Assembly (NCBI GenBank): GCA_036250195.1 | Contig: JAVHZZ010000009.1 | Coordinates: forward strand, 43,057,824-43,121,823 | Source: Mixophyes australis | Lineage: Eukaryota > Chordata > Amphibia > Anura > Limnodynastidae | Direction: 5' to 3' | Length of the DNA: 64,000 nucleotides | In this document: piece by piece, positions 34,136-45,030 of the stretch | How the letters are laid out: every line of letters begins with the position of its first letter | How positions within the stretch are numbered: the stretch's first letter is position 1 | Position numbers and translations under genes: made by a program | The notes under the pieces: model-generated | What the model saw: only the letters and a program-made list of their open reading frames with translations | Databases searched by the model: none | Told to the model about the DNA's origin: nothing

Positions 34136-35227
34136 TGTCATGGATCCTGAGTTTGGAATAGGCCTCGAAGCCGCGCTTTAGATAGACTTACCCCCAGAGA
34201 GGTGCGGAGTCTAACGGTAGAGAGAAATTCACCAGGGATCCCTGTAAGGGAATATGGACGTAGCTGCTCTCTTGCTGTAGGTTGCGGTTCTCTAAGGGGG
34301 ATTAGAGCAGGGTGAGATGGAACGGTGAAGTGGAGTAGGCCTGCTGGAAGATAAATGCAGAAGTTCAGGTGAATGGCAGTGAACCGAAGCGTTGTGGTCT
34401 TTAGAAAGCAAATAGCTGAGAACAAGCTTGATTATGAGGCACGAGGTTCCTGCAACAATACCGCAGGTCTTGATCGTGGAACAGGTAACACAGGATACCA
34501 ACTGAGAAGTGGTGAACTGCAGAGAACTGATGCACTGAGATGCATGGAAAGCGAATACCTTGAGAACGGGACTGATGATGATGCGCAAGGTTCTTGCAAT
34601 AATACCACAGGTCTTGATCGTGGAACAAGTACCACAGGATACCAACTAAGAGGTGGCGAACTGCAGAGAACTGATGCACTGAAATCCCTGGAAAGCGATT
34701 AGCTTGAGGACAAGACTGATGATGAGGCACGAGGGTGTTGTAATAATGCCATAGGTCTTGATCATGGTACAGGTAACACAGGACACCGATGTGCAGACAG
34801 GAACCAGAGAGAACAGAATCCTAATAGGTAAGGAGACCTGAAGATCTGGCAACTTGGTAGAGAAGCAGGTGCTTTAAATAGACAGAGCTGACAGGCAATT
34901 AGCCAATCGAGAGAATGCAGGAAATTTTTGAAAAGACCAAGGGCTAGATTTACTTAGCTGCGGGTTTAAAAAAGTGGGGATGTTGCCTATAGCAACCAAT
35001 CAGATTCTAGCTATCATTTTGTAGAAGGGATTAAATAAATGAAAGCTAGAATCTGATTGGTTGCTATAGGCAACATCCCCACTTTTTCAAACACGCAGCT
35101 TAGTAAATCTAGCCCCAGGTGTGCGCATGCTCTTTTCAGACCGGCAAGCAAATGTAGGAAGTGAGAACCAAGGGAAACAGGTATTAACAGTGACCATAAT
35201 GCAGGTTAGCTGGTGCAATGTGTGACA
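34136..35227 (+). mobile_element. Solo LTR B, opposite orientation, TSD CTYTC
   Basis: Begins TGTCATGGATCC and ends GTGTGACA. Flanks CTCTC (34131-34135) and CTTTC (35228-35232) are a 5-bp duplication with one mismatch. It contains about 2.7 tandem units of 144 bp (34461, 34605, 34748 register) homologous to those in LTR A. The family-D MITE is inserted near its 3' end. Frames seen on both strands here are translations of the tandem units. Confidence 0.85.
34941..35115. mobile_element. Palindromic MITE, family D copy 2
   Basis: Same 175-bp length and ends as the copy at 31817 (GGGCTAGATTTACT.. and complement). The orientation of the asymmetric centre is reversed. Flanks CAA and CAG give only an imperfect 3-bp duplication. 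Confidence 0.9.
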
Positions 35228-35316
35228 CTTTCTTTTCGTTAGACTCTGCACCTCTCAGAGGGTAGATATCACCTGAGCAGGCTTCAAGGTCTATTCTAAC
35301 ATCAGACACCATGACA

Positions 35317-36293
35317 CCTTGCTAAGGTGTTGGCTATACACCTTAATACAGTTATCGCTCAAATAATTCATCCAGACCAGACTGGTGAGTCCACACCGAT
35401 AAAACTGAAGCACTTGTTTACTCACCTTCATATGCTGAAGGCCCATGGGGATGAGGCAGTGGTGGTGTACCTAGATGCGGCCAAGGCCTTTGACTCAGTG
35501 GATAAGGTTTATCTGTGGGAGGTTATAAGGAGATTCAGGTTTGAACTCAAGTTTATAGCCTGGGAACAACTGTTATATTCTTCCCCTGCTGCTCGCATTG
35601 GTATTAATGCCCATGTTATTGCCCACTTCAATTTGGGCAAAGATACACATCAACGTTATCCTCTCACCCTTGCCTTGTTTGCCATAGCTATTGATCTTCT
35701 GGCATGTTTGATTAGAACGGATCCCGGAATTTGTGGTTTACAGACTGGGGACAGTGTGAAAGAAATTGTGTTATATGCTGATGACGTACTTCTGTTTTTA
35801 AACAATGCAGATGTCTTCATTGATACTTTGTTAAGTCTAGTGGATGATTTGGTGAGTTCTCTGGCCTTACGATTGATTGGTCTAAGTCAATATATTTCCA
35901 ATACAATGGGATCTGCCTCCTGTTGATGGTATGCACCACCCTTTAGAGTGGATCTTTAAGTTTAATTATTTGCGGATTCAATTCACTACTATATATCCGT
36001 TAATATTGACCTAGTTATTAGTTATCTTCAGGCTAAAGTCTCCATGTGGAAAAAGCTACCTCTGTGCATGTAGGGTTGGGTTAATTTGATTAAGATGATC
36101 ATGCAACCAAATTTTTATATCCCCCTACACCATGTTCCTCTCTATCTCCCTGGATGTCTATTCTCCTAAATAAATAAGCATCACTTCTCTCTGGCATGAA
36201 TAGAAAGCACTTATCAAATTGACCATGTTATATATATCTCGTGCCTCAGAGTTTCTCCCTTGCAAATTGTAAAGCTTCTATATCGCGGCACAG
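35317..36293 (+). pseudogene. L1-like ORF2: reverse transcriptase domain
   Basis: It resumes immediately after the LTR with the LNTVIAQIIHPDQTG block. YLDAAKAFDSV (RT motif with catalytic aspartate) and YADDVLLF with the catalytic YADD at 35774-35785 follow. Beyond 35930, frame shifts continue into a WKKLPL..VNLIKM block and a FYIAAQ block ending at 36293, where the foldback element is inserted. The reading frame resumes in phase at 45031. One of the longer open stretches (199 codons) of this dead L1. Confidence 0.9.
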
Positions 36294-36963
36294 TAAACAA
36301 AAAAGTACAAAGGACTGAAACTCTGCACAGAAAAATCAGTACTTCATAGGGGTACTTTTGTGATTGTGAATTCTAACTGCTCTTTTTATTAATTTCAAAA
36401 TTACTGATTTGTTTATAGAGCAGAGGGTGCTACCCAAGAGAAAATGTTCAACATATATAAAAAAAAAAGAAAGGTTCTCTATAAACAGGAGCACTCCACC
36501 ATTCTAACTTTAATGCATTGCTGTTTAAATTCATTATCGTTTATTGTACATCTAAAACTGTAATTACACACATAACCAATTGTAGGGCAAATGTTATGAT
36601 TTAAGAGAAAGTGATTAGTTGGAAAAATAGGTGATTAAAAAGAAGTAAATAACACCTCCTAAGGAAACCTTTGTTAGTGTTCTATTTTCTCCCATAAATT
36701 TCTCTTAAATAACTATTGGACTCTGAAAATTTTCTTTCTGTGAAATAATGAAACAAGATAAATTGGGTGTATGAATTATCAATATAATTACTGAGGTAAT
36801 GACCTTAATGACAAAAATTATGGTATAAATGTATTAATATTGGGGCTTGATTACCCTACATTATTTGGTCTTATAATTTATTCCCCTCATAGATATCTGA
36901 TCCCCCATTAAACATGAAATTAAGATCCACATGTGTTCCCCAGGACTAACTAAATTCACACCT

Positions 36964-37153
36964 GGGGGTAAATGTATTAATGTCCGGATTCTTCAACTCC
37001 GTCGTGTTCAGCGTCTTCGGCGATTAAATTTAAAGCGGCGCTGCATTGTAAAGGGAAACTTCCCTTTACAATGCAGCGCCGCTTTAAATTTAATCGCCGA
37101 AGACGCTGAACACGCCGGAGTTGAAGAATCCAGACATTAATACATTTACCCCC
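36964..37153. mobile_element. Palindromic MITE, family B copy 3
   Basis: A 190-bp palindrome, closely matching the copy at 9300 including the TTTAAAGCGGCGCTGCATTG core. It sits in the left arm of the foldback element, so the right arm gives the empty site. The duplication is consistent with CCT but blurred by the terminal C-run. Confidence 0.88.
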
Positions 37154-38161
37154 TGTTGTTTAGTACATTCACAGTTATTATTGTAGCTAGATATACTGCA
37201 AAACATCTGATCCTTGTATTATTATCAAATCTTTCCCTCTGTCAGAGAAATGTTATCCCCTACGGTCTGATATTTCAGATAGGGGTCTCAAAAATCTTAT
37301 TAAGATTAGTTACTTATTGATCATGCTGAAACTTAATTTCTGTTAATAAATTTATTATTGGCTGTATATAATTAATTGGTGTTGAGAATTATCCTCTTGG
37401 GGATTGAGTGTCCGCTTAATACTGAAATAATTAAACATAAACATGCTTTATCTATATTCCCCCAGTCAATGTGCTAGGATATGCATACCTATGTGGCAGG
37501 TAGATTTACCATTAAATGGATATTAAGTAATAGCAGGCAGATAGAATCCAAACTGTCAGTTAATCTACAGATGGGAGAGATAAAGCATGTTTATGCTTAA
37601 CTATTTCAGTATTAAGCAAACACTCAATCCCCAAGAGGATAATTCTCAACACCAATTAATTATATACAGCCAATAATAATTTTATTAACAGAAATTAAGT
37701 TTCAGCATGATCAATCAGTAGCTAATCTTAATGAGATTTTTGAGACCACTATCTGAAATATCTGATTGTAGGGGATAATGTTTCTCTGTCAGAGGTAAAG
37801 ATTGGATAATAATACAAAGATCAGATGTTTTGTAGTATATCTAGCTTAGAGATGTTCGCTGACCGCCGTTTTCTGGTTTCGGATTTGGATTAAGTTTGTG
37901 TTTTGGTTTTGGATTTTGTTTTGGTAAAACCACCCTTGTGTGTTTTGGTTTTGGTTTTGAATCTGTACTTTTGTTTATAAAAATAGCTAAAATATGCTAA
38001 AATCACATAATTTTGCTCTTTTTTGTTCTTACATACAAAACAAGCTACCAATAGCTTAGCTATCTTAAGCCCAACAGTGCTGTCAATGAACTTTACATTA
38101 TTAAACCACGTCTGCTCATGCTGTATCTTTAATCTCCTTCTCCTCTCTGGATACCTCCCTC

Positions 38162-38439
38162 CAGGGCCGGATTTACCACTAGCCAACCTAGGCAATTGCC
38201 TAGGGCCCAGCGGTCCCCAGAGGGCCCTCCCAGGGCCGGCGGTGAGACCACCCTTTAAAAATGGGACACTACTTATGGACCAGTGCTATATGCTTGCCCC
38301 CCCAGGCTAAAGTCTGCCAGCCAGCCCCTGAATAGGGGTATATCTTATGCTAAAAAACTATAGTGCTATGGATTTTTTCAGGGAGGGGGCCCAAACCAGT
38401 ATCTTGCCTAGGGCCCCATGAGGTCTAAATCCGGCTCTG
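38162..38439. mobile_element. hAT-type MITE, TSD CCTCCCTC
   Basis: Ends CAGGGCCGGATTTA and the complement of TAAATCCGGCTCTG, with a perfect 8-bp duplication CCTCCCTC at 38154-38161 and 38440-38447. A conserved TGCCTAGGGCCC block sits near each end in inverted form. Non-coding and non-autonomous. It landed at the 5' edge of the NSMCE2-like fragment. Confidence 0.95.
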
Positions 38440-38447
38440 CCTCCCTC

Positions 38448-38990
38448 TCATACCTTAAGAACTGCCAAACTTTTATAGACACAGAAATGGATATTACAAC
38501 TGGAGTGGCATTGCATCTGCTTCAGACAGACTGTGACACGGAAGATGTGGGCAGCATGGAATCCATCATCTTGGAATATGCTGCATTGAACAAAGATTTA
38601 AACCAATATATAGATGCAGTTGAGGAGACCGTACTTAAATTAAAACGTGACCAACCGAATGAGACCCCAGATTTAGGAGAGCTTGTACATGAGAGATACA
38701 CTGCGCTTCAGAAGAATAATACAGAGGAGGCCCTGAGGCAGGATGATAAATATGTCCAGGTTAAAGAACAGCTAAGAGACCTGAGAAAACAAATGGGTGT
38801 GTCACCGGCCCCTGCAGATGAAGATTTGGAAGATGTAGATGAGGAGATCGCCGTCACCCAGAGCACTCCTATAACACAGTTGGAGATGGTGAACCCAGTG
38901 AAAAACAAAGTATGTGGTCACACGTGTGAGAGAGAAGCAATTGAAAGGATGTTTGAAAAAAAACAAACCACTTGTAGCACATGTAGGTAA
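38448..38990 (+). pseudogene. NSMCE2: NSMCE2 (SUMO E3 ligase of SMC5/6) intronless fragment
   Basis: A continuous frame of about 180 codons resembles vertebrate NSMCE2, the MMS21/NSE2 subunit that sumoylates targets in the SMC5/6 DNA-repair complex. The N-terminal coiled-coil part is represented from a LKNCQTFID block, followed by PDLGELVHERY, the acidic DEDLEDVDEEIAVTQS linker and the beginning of the SP-RING (NPVKNKVCGHT). The segment before it that should contain the first RING cysteine is shortened. The C-terminal zinc ligands are replaced by a short tail ending at TAG. The real gene has introns, and this copy has none, so it comes from a processed message. No poly(A) follows. It lies antisense within the 3' region of the hAT, and the adjoining sequence at about 38991 is hAT 3' UTR. 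Confidence 0.85.
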
Positions 38991-39224
38991 CAGTGGCACA
39001 GAGCGGTAGCTGAAAGGGAAAGTGGTGCAAGATGGAATTGTCCTTGGGACCCTCCAACCCACCTTTATAATGGATCTTAAAAAGGACATGCACACTTTAA
39101 CAATTCATGCACTTCAGCAACAAGCAGTGTCACTTTTGTGGCTGAAGTCCTTGGTTTATTTGGGCCCTCCACAAAACATGGTAACAATTGGCTTTACGCA
39201 GCTAAGGTAACAGTGCTGTCAATA

Positions 39225-40930
39225 AACGCTACAGTGGCAAGATGTTGTTGTCATCATCTTCATCCTCATCCTCACCCTCATCAGTGTGTACGTCATCCTA
39301 ACACAATATTAATTCAACCCCACAGGAAGCCACCATTACGGAAATCTCTGTAATGTAAATGTCAAAAACAAAAATGTAAAAAAAAAAGCTTTTACTTTTT
39401 AAGAAAAAAATACATCTTTAATAAAGAGGAAACTTTACTGTAGCAAAACATAAAATTTTCAACATCTCATTTTAATCAAATATTAGTAAGCATTCCAGCA
39501 TCAGCTAGCTTCCTTCTCTCAGCTAGATCCCAGCACCTGCAATCTACACTGTCATCATCCTCACGCTCATCAGTGTGCACATCATCATCACTCAATAATA
39601 ATTAATCCCAGCTGGAATCCACCATTACAGAAGTCTCTGTACTTTGATCTAAATGCCAGTAAAGGCCTTCCTTGTGGAATTTGTAGTTCATTTTACGACA
39701 GAGCTGTCACGATTTTTGGGCAATTCTTTTAGACCAGACCAAATGTCAAAATGTTCTGCTCAATGATCTGCATCATCCTTGGTTTTCTTAGAAAAGCTTA
39801 GTTGTTTCCTAGCAGCAGTAGCCTCAGAAACTGAAGGAGGGGATGTTGTCGTGTCAGGTATCACTTCAACTTTCAACTTGCTCAACAGTAGTTCATTGCA
39901 TCTCTTGTGATCTGGGACAATAAAGAGAAGATATAGTTCTTAAACCTTGGATCAAGCATAGTGGCCAAAATGTAGTGACACAATATCCAGAAATTGATAA
40001 CTCTTCGATCCTAGCGAAGCAATTAAAGTACTTCATCTACAATTCCTATATACTTAGCAAAAAATTTTTGTGTCTTCTCCTCCTTCAATTTTTCAAGGTG
40101 CTTTTCCAAAAGTGTAATTAAGGGAATCATTTTGCTCAAGCTATCAGAGTCTAGTTCACAGGTGACTACTTCGAATGGTTTCAGCAACTTTGCACAACAC
40201 GGAAAGTATTCTTCTCTGCGTTGTATTAAAATACATTCCCCCTCCTTTCAAAATGTCATGGCTTGTGCAGTAAGCGTGGATGGATTTTCACTGTTCCTCC
40301 ATCCTCACAAGCATATAAAGTGTGTTGTTACCACCTCTTGCTTCAGTTGGTGGCAAGGTAAAAAATTTTTTTTGCTGCTGCTGCAATTTCCTACATGCTG
40401 TTGGAGAATGCCGCAAATATCCCGAGATTTTTCAGGCCACAGACAGTAACTCCTGCATGTCCCTGTCATTTTTTAAAAAAGCTCTGTATCACCGAGTAGA
40501 TTGTGTGAACAAAACAGGGAATGTGATGGATTTCACCCAGCTGTAATGCTCTCACAATATTGGTGGCATTATCATAAATGTCCTCAGGAGTGTCCAAAAA
40601 GGATAAGCCATGTTGCAATGACATGCTTTAGGTTGTCATCGCTATGCCTCTTAGTGAAGCTGTTGATACACATAGTAGCCTGCCTCGGAATAATCTGGCA
40701 TTGGTGGTTACATACTGTTGCTGTTCCTGCTGCTGAAGGCAATTCACCAACCCAGTGGGCTGTCACAGTCATATAATCTTTAGTTTGCCCAGTTTTGCTT
40801 GTCCACATACCTGTGGTTAAGTGTACAGTGGGTAGAATGGCATTTTGTAACCCAATAATTACATTTTATGGAAGAGGTGAGGCATTGCTTTTCTAGTAAA
40901 ATGGTGTTGTGATGGAATTTGGTAACGGGA
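39225..40930 (-). pseudogene. hAT transposase, middle and C-terminal parts (minus strand)
   Basis: The frames match the intact transposase at 57903. GQTKDYMTVTAHW is near 40735-40790, followed by the RQATMCI block. Below 40600 lie diverged C-terminal sequences with the KLSFPK-to-NIWSGL region near 39700. The acidic C-terminus, next to an EVHT-like block, is present twice (39540-39640 and 39225-39360), so the tail was duplicated. The 3' UTR (about 38991-39220) resembles 60640-60720 of the intact element. Stops and shifts throughout. Confidence 0.75.
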
Positions 40931-41041
40931 CACAGGACCACAATTAACTATCTAAAACCAGCTGCATTAAAAGTGGATATTGGACTCAGATATATTACTA
41001 GCATAGTTGCCATAGCATATGTGATCCACTTTGCAACTGAG

Positions 41042-43500
41042 TGTCATCTTTCATACTTGCTTCTTTTTGCAAATTAATTCCATAACATTCCCTGTTTTGC
41101 TCACACAATCAACTTGGTGTTACCAAGCTTTTTAAAAAATGACAGAGACATGCAGGAGATGCTATCTGTGTCCAGAAATAATTCAGGTCATTTTTGGCAT
41201 ACTGCAACAGCATGTAGGAGATTGCAGGTGCTGGCACTAGATTCGCCTCGAGCTACGCCAGCCTATTTATGAGTAGGTGGGAGGAGGACACTATTTGGAC
41301 TCCTGGGTGGCACGGGGCGAACCTAGTGCTCTGGCGTCGGTATATAGATGATGTCCTCATGATCTAGCAGGGTACACGAGAGTCACTGGATGAGTTCCTT
41401 GAACATAATAATCATAATGATCAAAATGTAGTTTTTACATCGGTAGTCAGTAAACAGACAATTAATTACCTTGATTTGGAAACCTTTGTAGATGGTAATG
41501 AAATTAAAACAAAAACATATATGAAGCCTGTAGATGTGAATGGATACATACTGGCATCTAGTCATCATCACCACAATTGGCTAAATAACATTCATGCAGG
41601 GCAGTTTAAGCGGATTCGTAGAAATTGCACCGATGTAGAAACATATGTGGAACACAGTATAGGTATGAAAGAACAGTTTTTAGAAAAAGAGTACAACCCA
41701 CAATTGGTAGAGCTGGCTTATGAAACAGCTAAACAGATGGATAGACAGCAACTTCTTACATACAAAAAAGATGTAGTAAAAAGTAATTTAGGAGAATCAG
41801 AGAATTGGGGAAAGGATGTCCTATTTATTACAAATTATTCCCAATAAGCCCAACAAATTAATAAGATTCTGAGACGTCATTGGCACTTCTTACAAAAAGA
41901 TGAAGTTCTTCGGGCAAATATACCCCAATACCCTAAGATAGTTTATCGCAGAGCACCCAATCTTAAAGCGAAATTGACACAGAACCATTTAGGTGCAAAA
42001 TCTCAACCTCAGATGTGGCTTTCTAACTTGACCCCTAAAAATGGGTTTTTATCATTGTGGAAAATTTTACTAAATACTAAATTTTACTTAAAATACTTTG
42101 TTACTATTCAACCAGACTTTTTATTGGTGACATTGTGTTAGCTGTCATCAAATTTGTTCAGAATAAAGTTATTCTATCCGAGACCCCGCCTTCTCATTTC
42201 GTGAAGCAGAATGAGTGTGAACAGCGAGGAGGACACTTGATTTCTCATTGAAACAGCTTTTGGGGCACCGCGTTTATTTCATGCAACTTAAAAGTCTGAT
42301 AGGACCCGATACTTTACTTTGGCGGTTCGTGGTATGTGTCACTGAGTGGAATCAGACTCTTCTAATCCACATGTAAGTAACGGATTGCTTCATTTTTTGT
42401 TTTACCATCCTGAAGGCTGATTGTGTCTTTCTTTTATACCTACATGGAACGGGATCATTACCGGTGAGGTCCGTGCATGTGAAGTTATACAACAGAAGAT
42501 ACGGACTATAATAGACTTTATTTGGGGACTTTACAAGTTTCATATCATTGTGTTGCTTTCATTTGTGTCATTACTGCAGGATATATTTGCTAAGTGTTTC
42601 ACAATATCGGTAGTTTATTACTAGTTGGCTGAGCGCTGCAGTATTTCTACAATCTATTATTTTTTAGGAGGGTGGGATCTCCCACTGTAGCTGCACGCCA
42701 ATTTGTATATATGTAGATAGAGTTAGTGCGCAGAGGTCGGTATTTTGTTTATTCAGGTGCTGGAAGAAGAATCGAATTTGAGGAGGAATGTATTTCCATG
42801 GTGTGCAATGTGCTGAAAACACTCTAAATAGTCACCTGTGAAGTGAGTTCAGACACTGATAGCTTGAGTCAAGTGATTCCCCTAATTAGACCTTTGGAAA
42901 AGAAGCTAGAGAAAATTAAAAAGGAGATGAAACTAAGCAATTACGCTAACTAAGTAGGACTTGTAGATCAAGTACTTTATTCGCTTCACCAGGATCCGAG
43001 AGTTATCAACATCTTGAAATCGGATCGCTACATTTTGGCAACTGTGCATGATTCTAGGTTTAAGAGCTATGTCTTCTTTTTCTTTCCAGCAATCGCAGAT
43101 CTCAAGAGATGGAATGAGCTCCTGGCCAGAAGGCTGACAGCTCAAGTGGTACATGACATGATGACTCATCCTCCCTCAGTTTCTTTGGCAACTGCTGCTA
43201 GGAAAAAACTTAGCTTTCCCAAGACACCCAGTGGTGATGCAGATGAGTCAGCACAACATTTTGACATTTGGTCTGGTGTAATAGTATTGCCCAAAAATCA
43301 TGACAGCTCTGTCATAAAATGAACTACAAATTCAACAGTGAAGGCCATAACATCAAAGTACAGAGACTTCTCTAATGATGGATTCCAGCGGGGATGAATT
43401 AATATTAATTGTGTGAGGATGATGTGCACACCGATGAGGGTGAGGATGATGACAGTGTAGATTGTACGTGTTGGGATCTAGCCGAGAGAAGGAACCTAGT
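41042..43500 (+). pseudogene. hAT transposase segment in inverted orientation (plus strand)
   Basis: 41042-41224 matches the block around FAHTINLV and the following GHF..HTATACRRLQ part of hAT transposase. It resumes after the Penelope-like insertion at 42764 and continues, with an internal deletion, through ILATVHDSRFKSYV (about 43030-43070) and AARKKLSFPK (43195-43225) to the acidic tail near 43440. It lies head to head with the minus-strand transposase at 39225-40930, forming an inverted duplication of the coding region. Confidence 0.75.
41235..42753 (+). mobile_element. Penelope-like retroelement fragment, 10-bp TSD
   Basis: Inserted into hAT transposase with CAGGTGCTGG on both sides (41225-41234 and 42754-42763). 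The frame has the reverse transcriptase motif RYIDDVLMI (YIDD at 41341-41352). It then carries the long C-terminal block typical of Penelope-like RT: INYLDLET, KTYMKPVD, HHHHNWLNNIHAGQFKRIRR and a basic C-terminal part to about 42060. RT motifs before YIDD are missing (5' truncation). No GIY-YIG endonuclease was recognised in the remaining 690 bases. Confidence 0.8.
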
Positions 43501-43729
43501 TGATGCTGGTATACTTAATATTTTATGTTAATATTTTGAGTAGAATGGCATGTTGGCAATTTTCTACAGTAAGCGTTCACCTTTATTACAAGGTGTTTTT
43601 TCTTTAAAAAGATACATGCTTTTTTTTTACATTTTGTGTCCCTGACTTAAAACCACTATGCACTCGACCATAGGCTTTAGCACATGATGAAGAGGTATTA
43701 GTATAATCATGACTGAGACAAGAGCACTG

Positions 43730-44290
43730 CTACCCCTGTTTCTGTGTGACCAATGGCACTGAGACTGGAGAGTGACAAGATCAATGTTACTGAAGACTGG
43801 AGAGTGACAAGGACACTGCTACCCCTCTTGTTTCTGTATGAGCTATGGCACAGTAAAATGTCACTTGAGACTTTTTAAGACCACTGACAGCACTAGTATT
43901 ACTATTTCTGTTTCTGCACTAACCACTGACACCTCTCCTATTTCTGGGTGAGCTATTGCACAGTATAATGTGCCTGGAGACTTTTAAAAACACTGTCAGC
44001 CCTATTATTTGAATTTCTGTTTCAGCACTAAACACTGACACTTTTCCTATTTCTGGGTGAGCTATGGCACAGTAGAACGTGACTGGAGAAAACTACTGCC
44101 AGCCCCATTATTTCTTTTCAGCAATGACAATCAGTAATGGAGCAATGGCACGTAGACTGTTGACTGGCAACAACACTTTGAACCTCTCCTGTTTCTATTT
44201 GAATGTCACTGGAGACTTTCAAGAAAACTGCGACCCCTCCTCTTTCTGTTTTAGATATGACGCTGCCCAACAGCACCAGAGACTGCCAAG
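43730..44290. repeat. Tandem repeats, about 115 bp, ~5 copies, hAT 5' UTR
   Basis: Units contain GAGCTATGGCACAGTAGAATGTGACTGGAGACTTT and CACTGACACCTCTCCTATTTCTG-like blocks with 10-20% divergence. By position (just inside the promoter end) they correspond to the unrelated tandem repeats in the 5' UTR of the intact hAT at 56520-57530. Confidence 0.75.
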
Positions 44291-45030
44291 AACCGTGCTA
44301 CCCCTTCTGTGTCTCTCTGTGAAACGGCTCTCCGTGGAGGGCAGAACTTATAGAATCCAAAACTCGCGAGATCCAATGACGCAACAATTACATTTTGCCC
44401 CATTTTCACTTTCGAGGGAGTGTAAAAAGTACAGAGCCGGCTCGGATCGGTACTCGGATAGACAAAGTTCGAGTAAGCTCGGTTTTGGGAGAACTGAGGC
44501 AGAGCATCTCTAATTTAGCTACAATAATAGCTGTGAATGTACTAGACAGGCGGGAATTTAGTTAGTCGTGGGGAACACATGTTTAATAGGGGATCTGATA
44601 CCTATGAGGTGAATACATTATAGGACCAAATAATGTAGGGTAATCAAGCCATATATTGATACATTCATGCTATAATTTTAGTCATCAGGATCAATACCCC
44701 AGTGATAATATTGATACACCCAACTGATCCTGTTTCATTATTTCACAGAAAGATAATTTTAGAGTCCAATAGTTATTTGAGTGATATTTATGGGAGAAAA
44801 TAGAACACTAACAAAGGATTCCTTAGGAAGTGATATTTTTACCTTTTTAATCACCTATTTTTCCTACTAATAACTTTCTATTAGTTTTTAACTTTTCGCC
44901 TACAATTGATTATGTGTGTATTTACAGTTTTATATGTACAAAAAAGGATAATGAATTTATACAGCAATACATTAAATTTAGAGTGTTGGAGTGCACTTGT
45001 TTATAGAGAACTCTTCTTCTTGTTTTCTTT

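Larger units (their letters stand above)
33260..35316 (-). mobile_element. Solo LTR A in L1 ORF2, TSD CCTTG, split by LTR B
   Basis: CCTTG is duplicated at 33255-33259 and 35317-35321. LTR A is in reverse orientation relative to LTR B. It occupies 33260-34135 and resumes at 35228-35316, the final piece matching the first 85 bases of LTR B (complement). The terminal TG has mutated to TA. It contains about three tandem units of 141 bp (from about 33551). Ty3/gypsy type is inferred from ends and TSD. Confidence 0.85.
37847..44512 (-). mobile_element. Rearranged hAT transposon, 8-bp TSD ATYTAGCT
   Basis: Ends TAGAGATG and CATCTCTA, with ATCTAGCT (37839-37846) and ATTTAGCT (44513-44520) as the 8-bp duplication typical of hAT. 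The right end resembles the 5' promoter end of the intact hAT at 56290, so the element runs on the minus strand. Its tail is at 37847. Inside are a captured NSMCE2 fragment, minus-strand transposase sequence, an inverted plus-strand transposase segment with a Penelope-like insertion, and 5' UTR tandem repeats. It cannot encode transposase. Confidence 0.85.
36294..45030. mobile_element. Foldback element interrupting L1 ORF2, itself interrupted by hAT
   Basis: Long inverted arms: 36474-37452 pairs with 37579-37846 continued at 44521-45012. The right arm was split when the hAT inserted at 37847, and the left arm is split by a palindromic MITE at 36964. Removing both leaves a hairpin-like element with arms of roughly 750 bp and a spacer of about 125 bp (37453-37578). 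The outer left 180 bases (36294-36473) have no partner on the right. No coding capacity. No target duplication is visible at the L1 junctions. Confidence 0.8.

Noticed and set aside
33857..34852. Clusters of 60-117 codon frames on both strands
   Set aside because: They translate the 141/144-bp tandem units inside two inverted LTRs.
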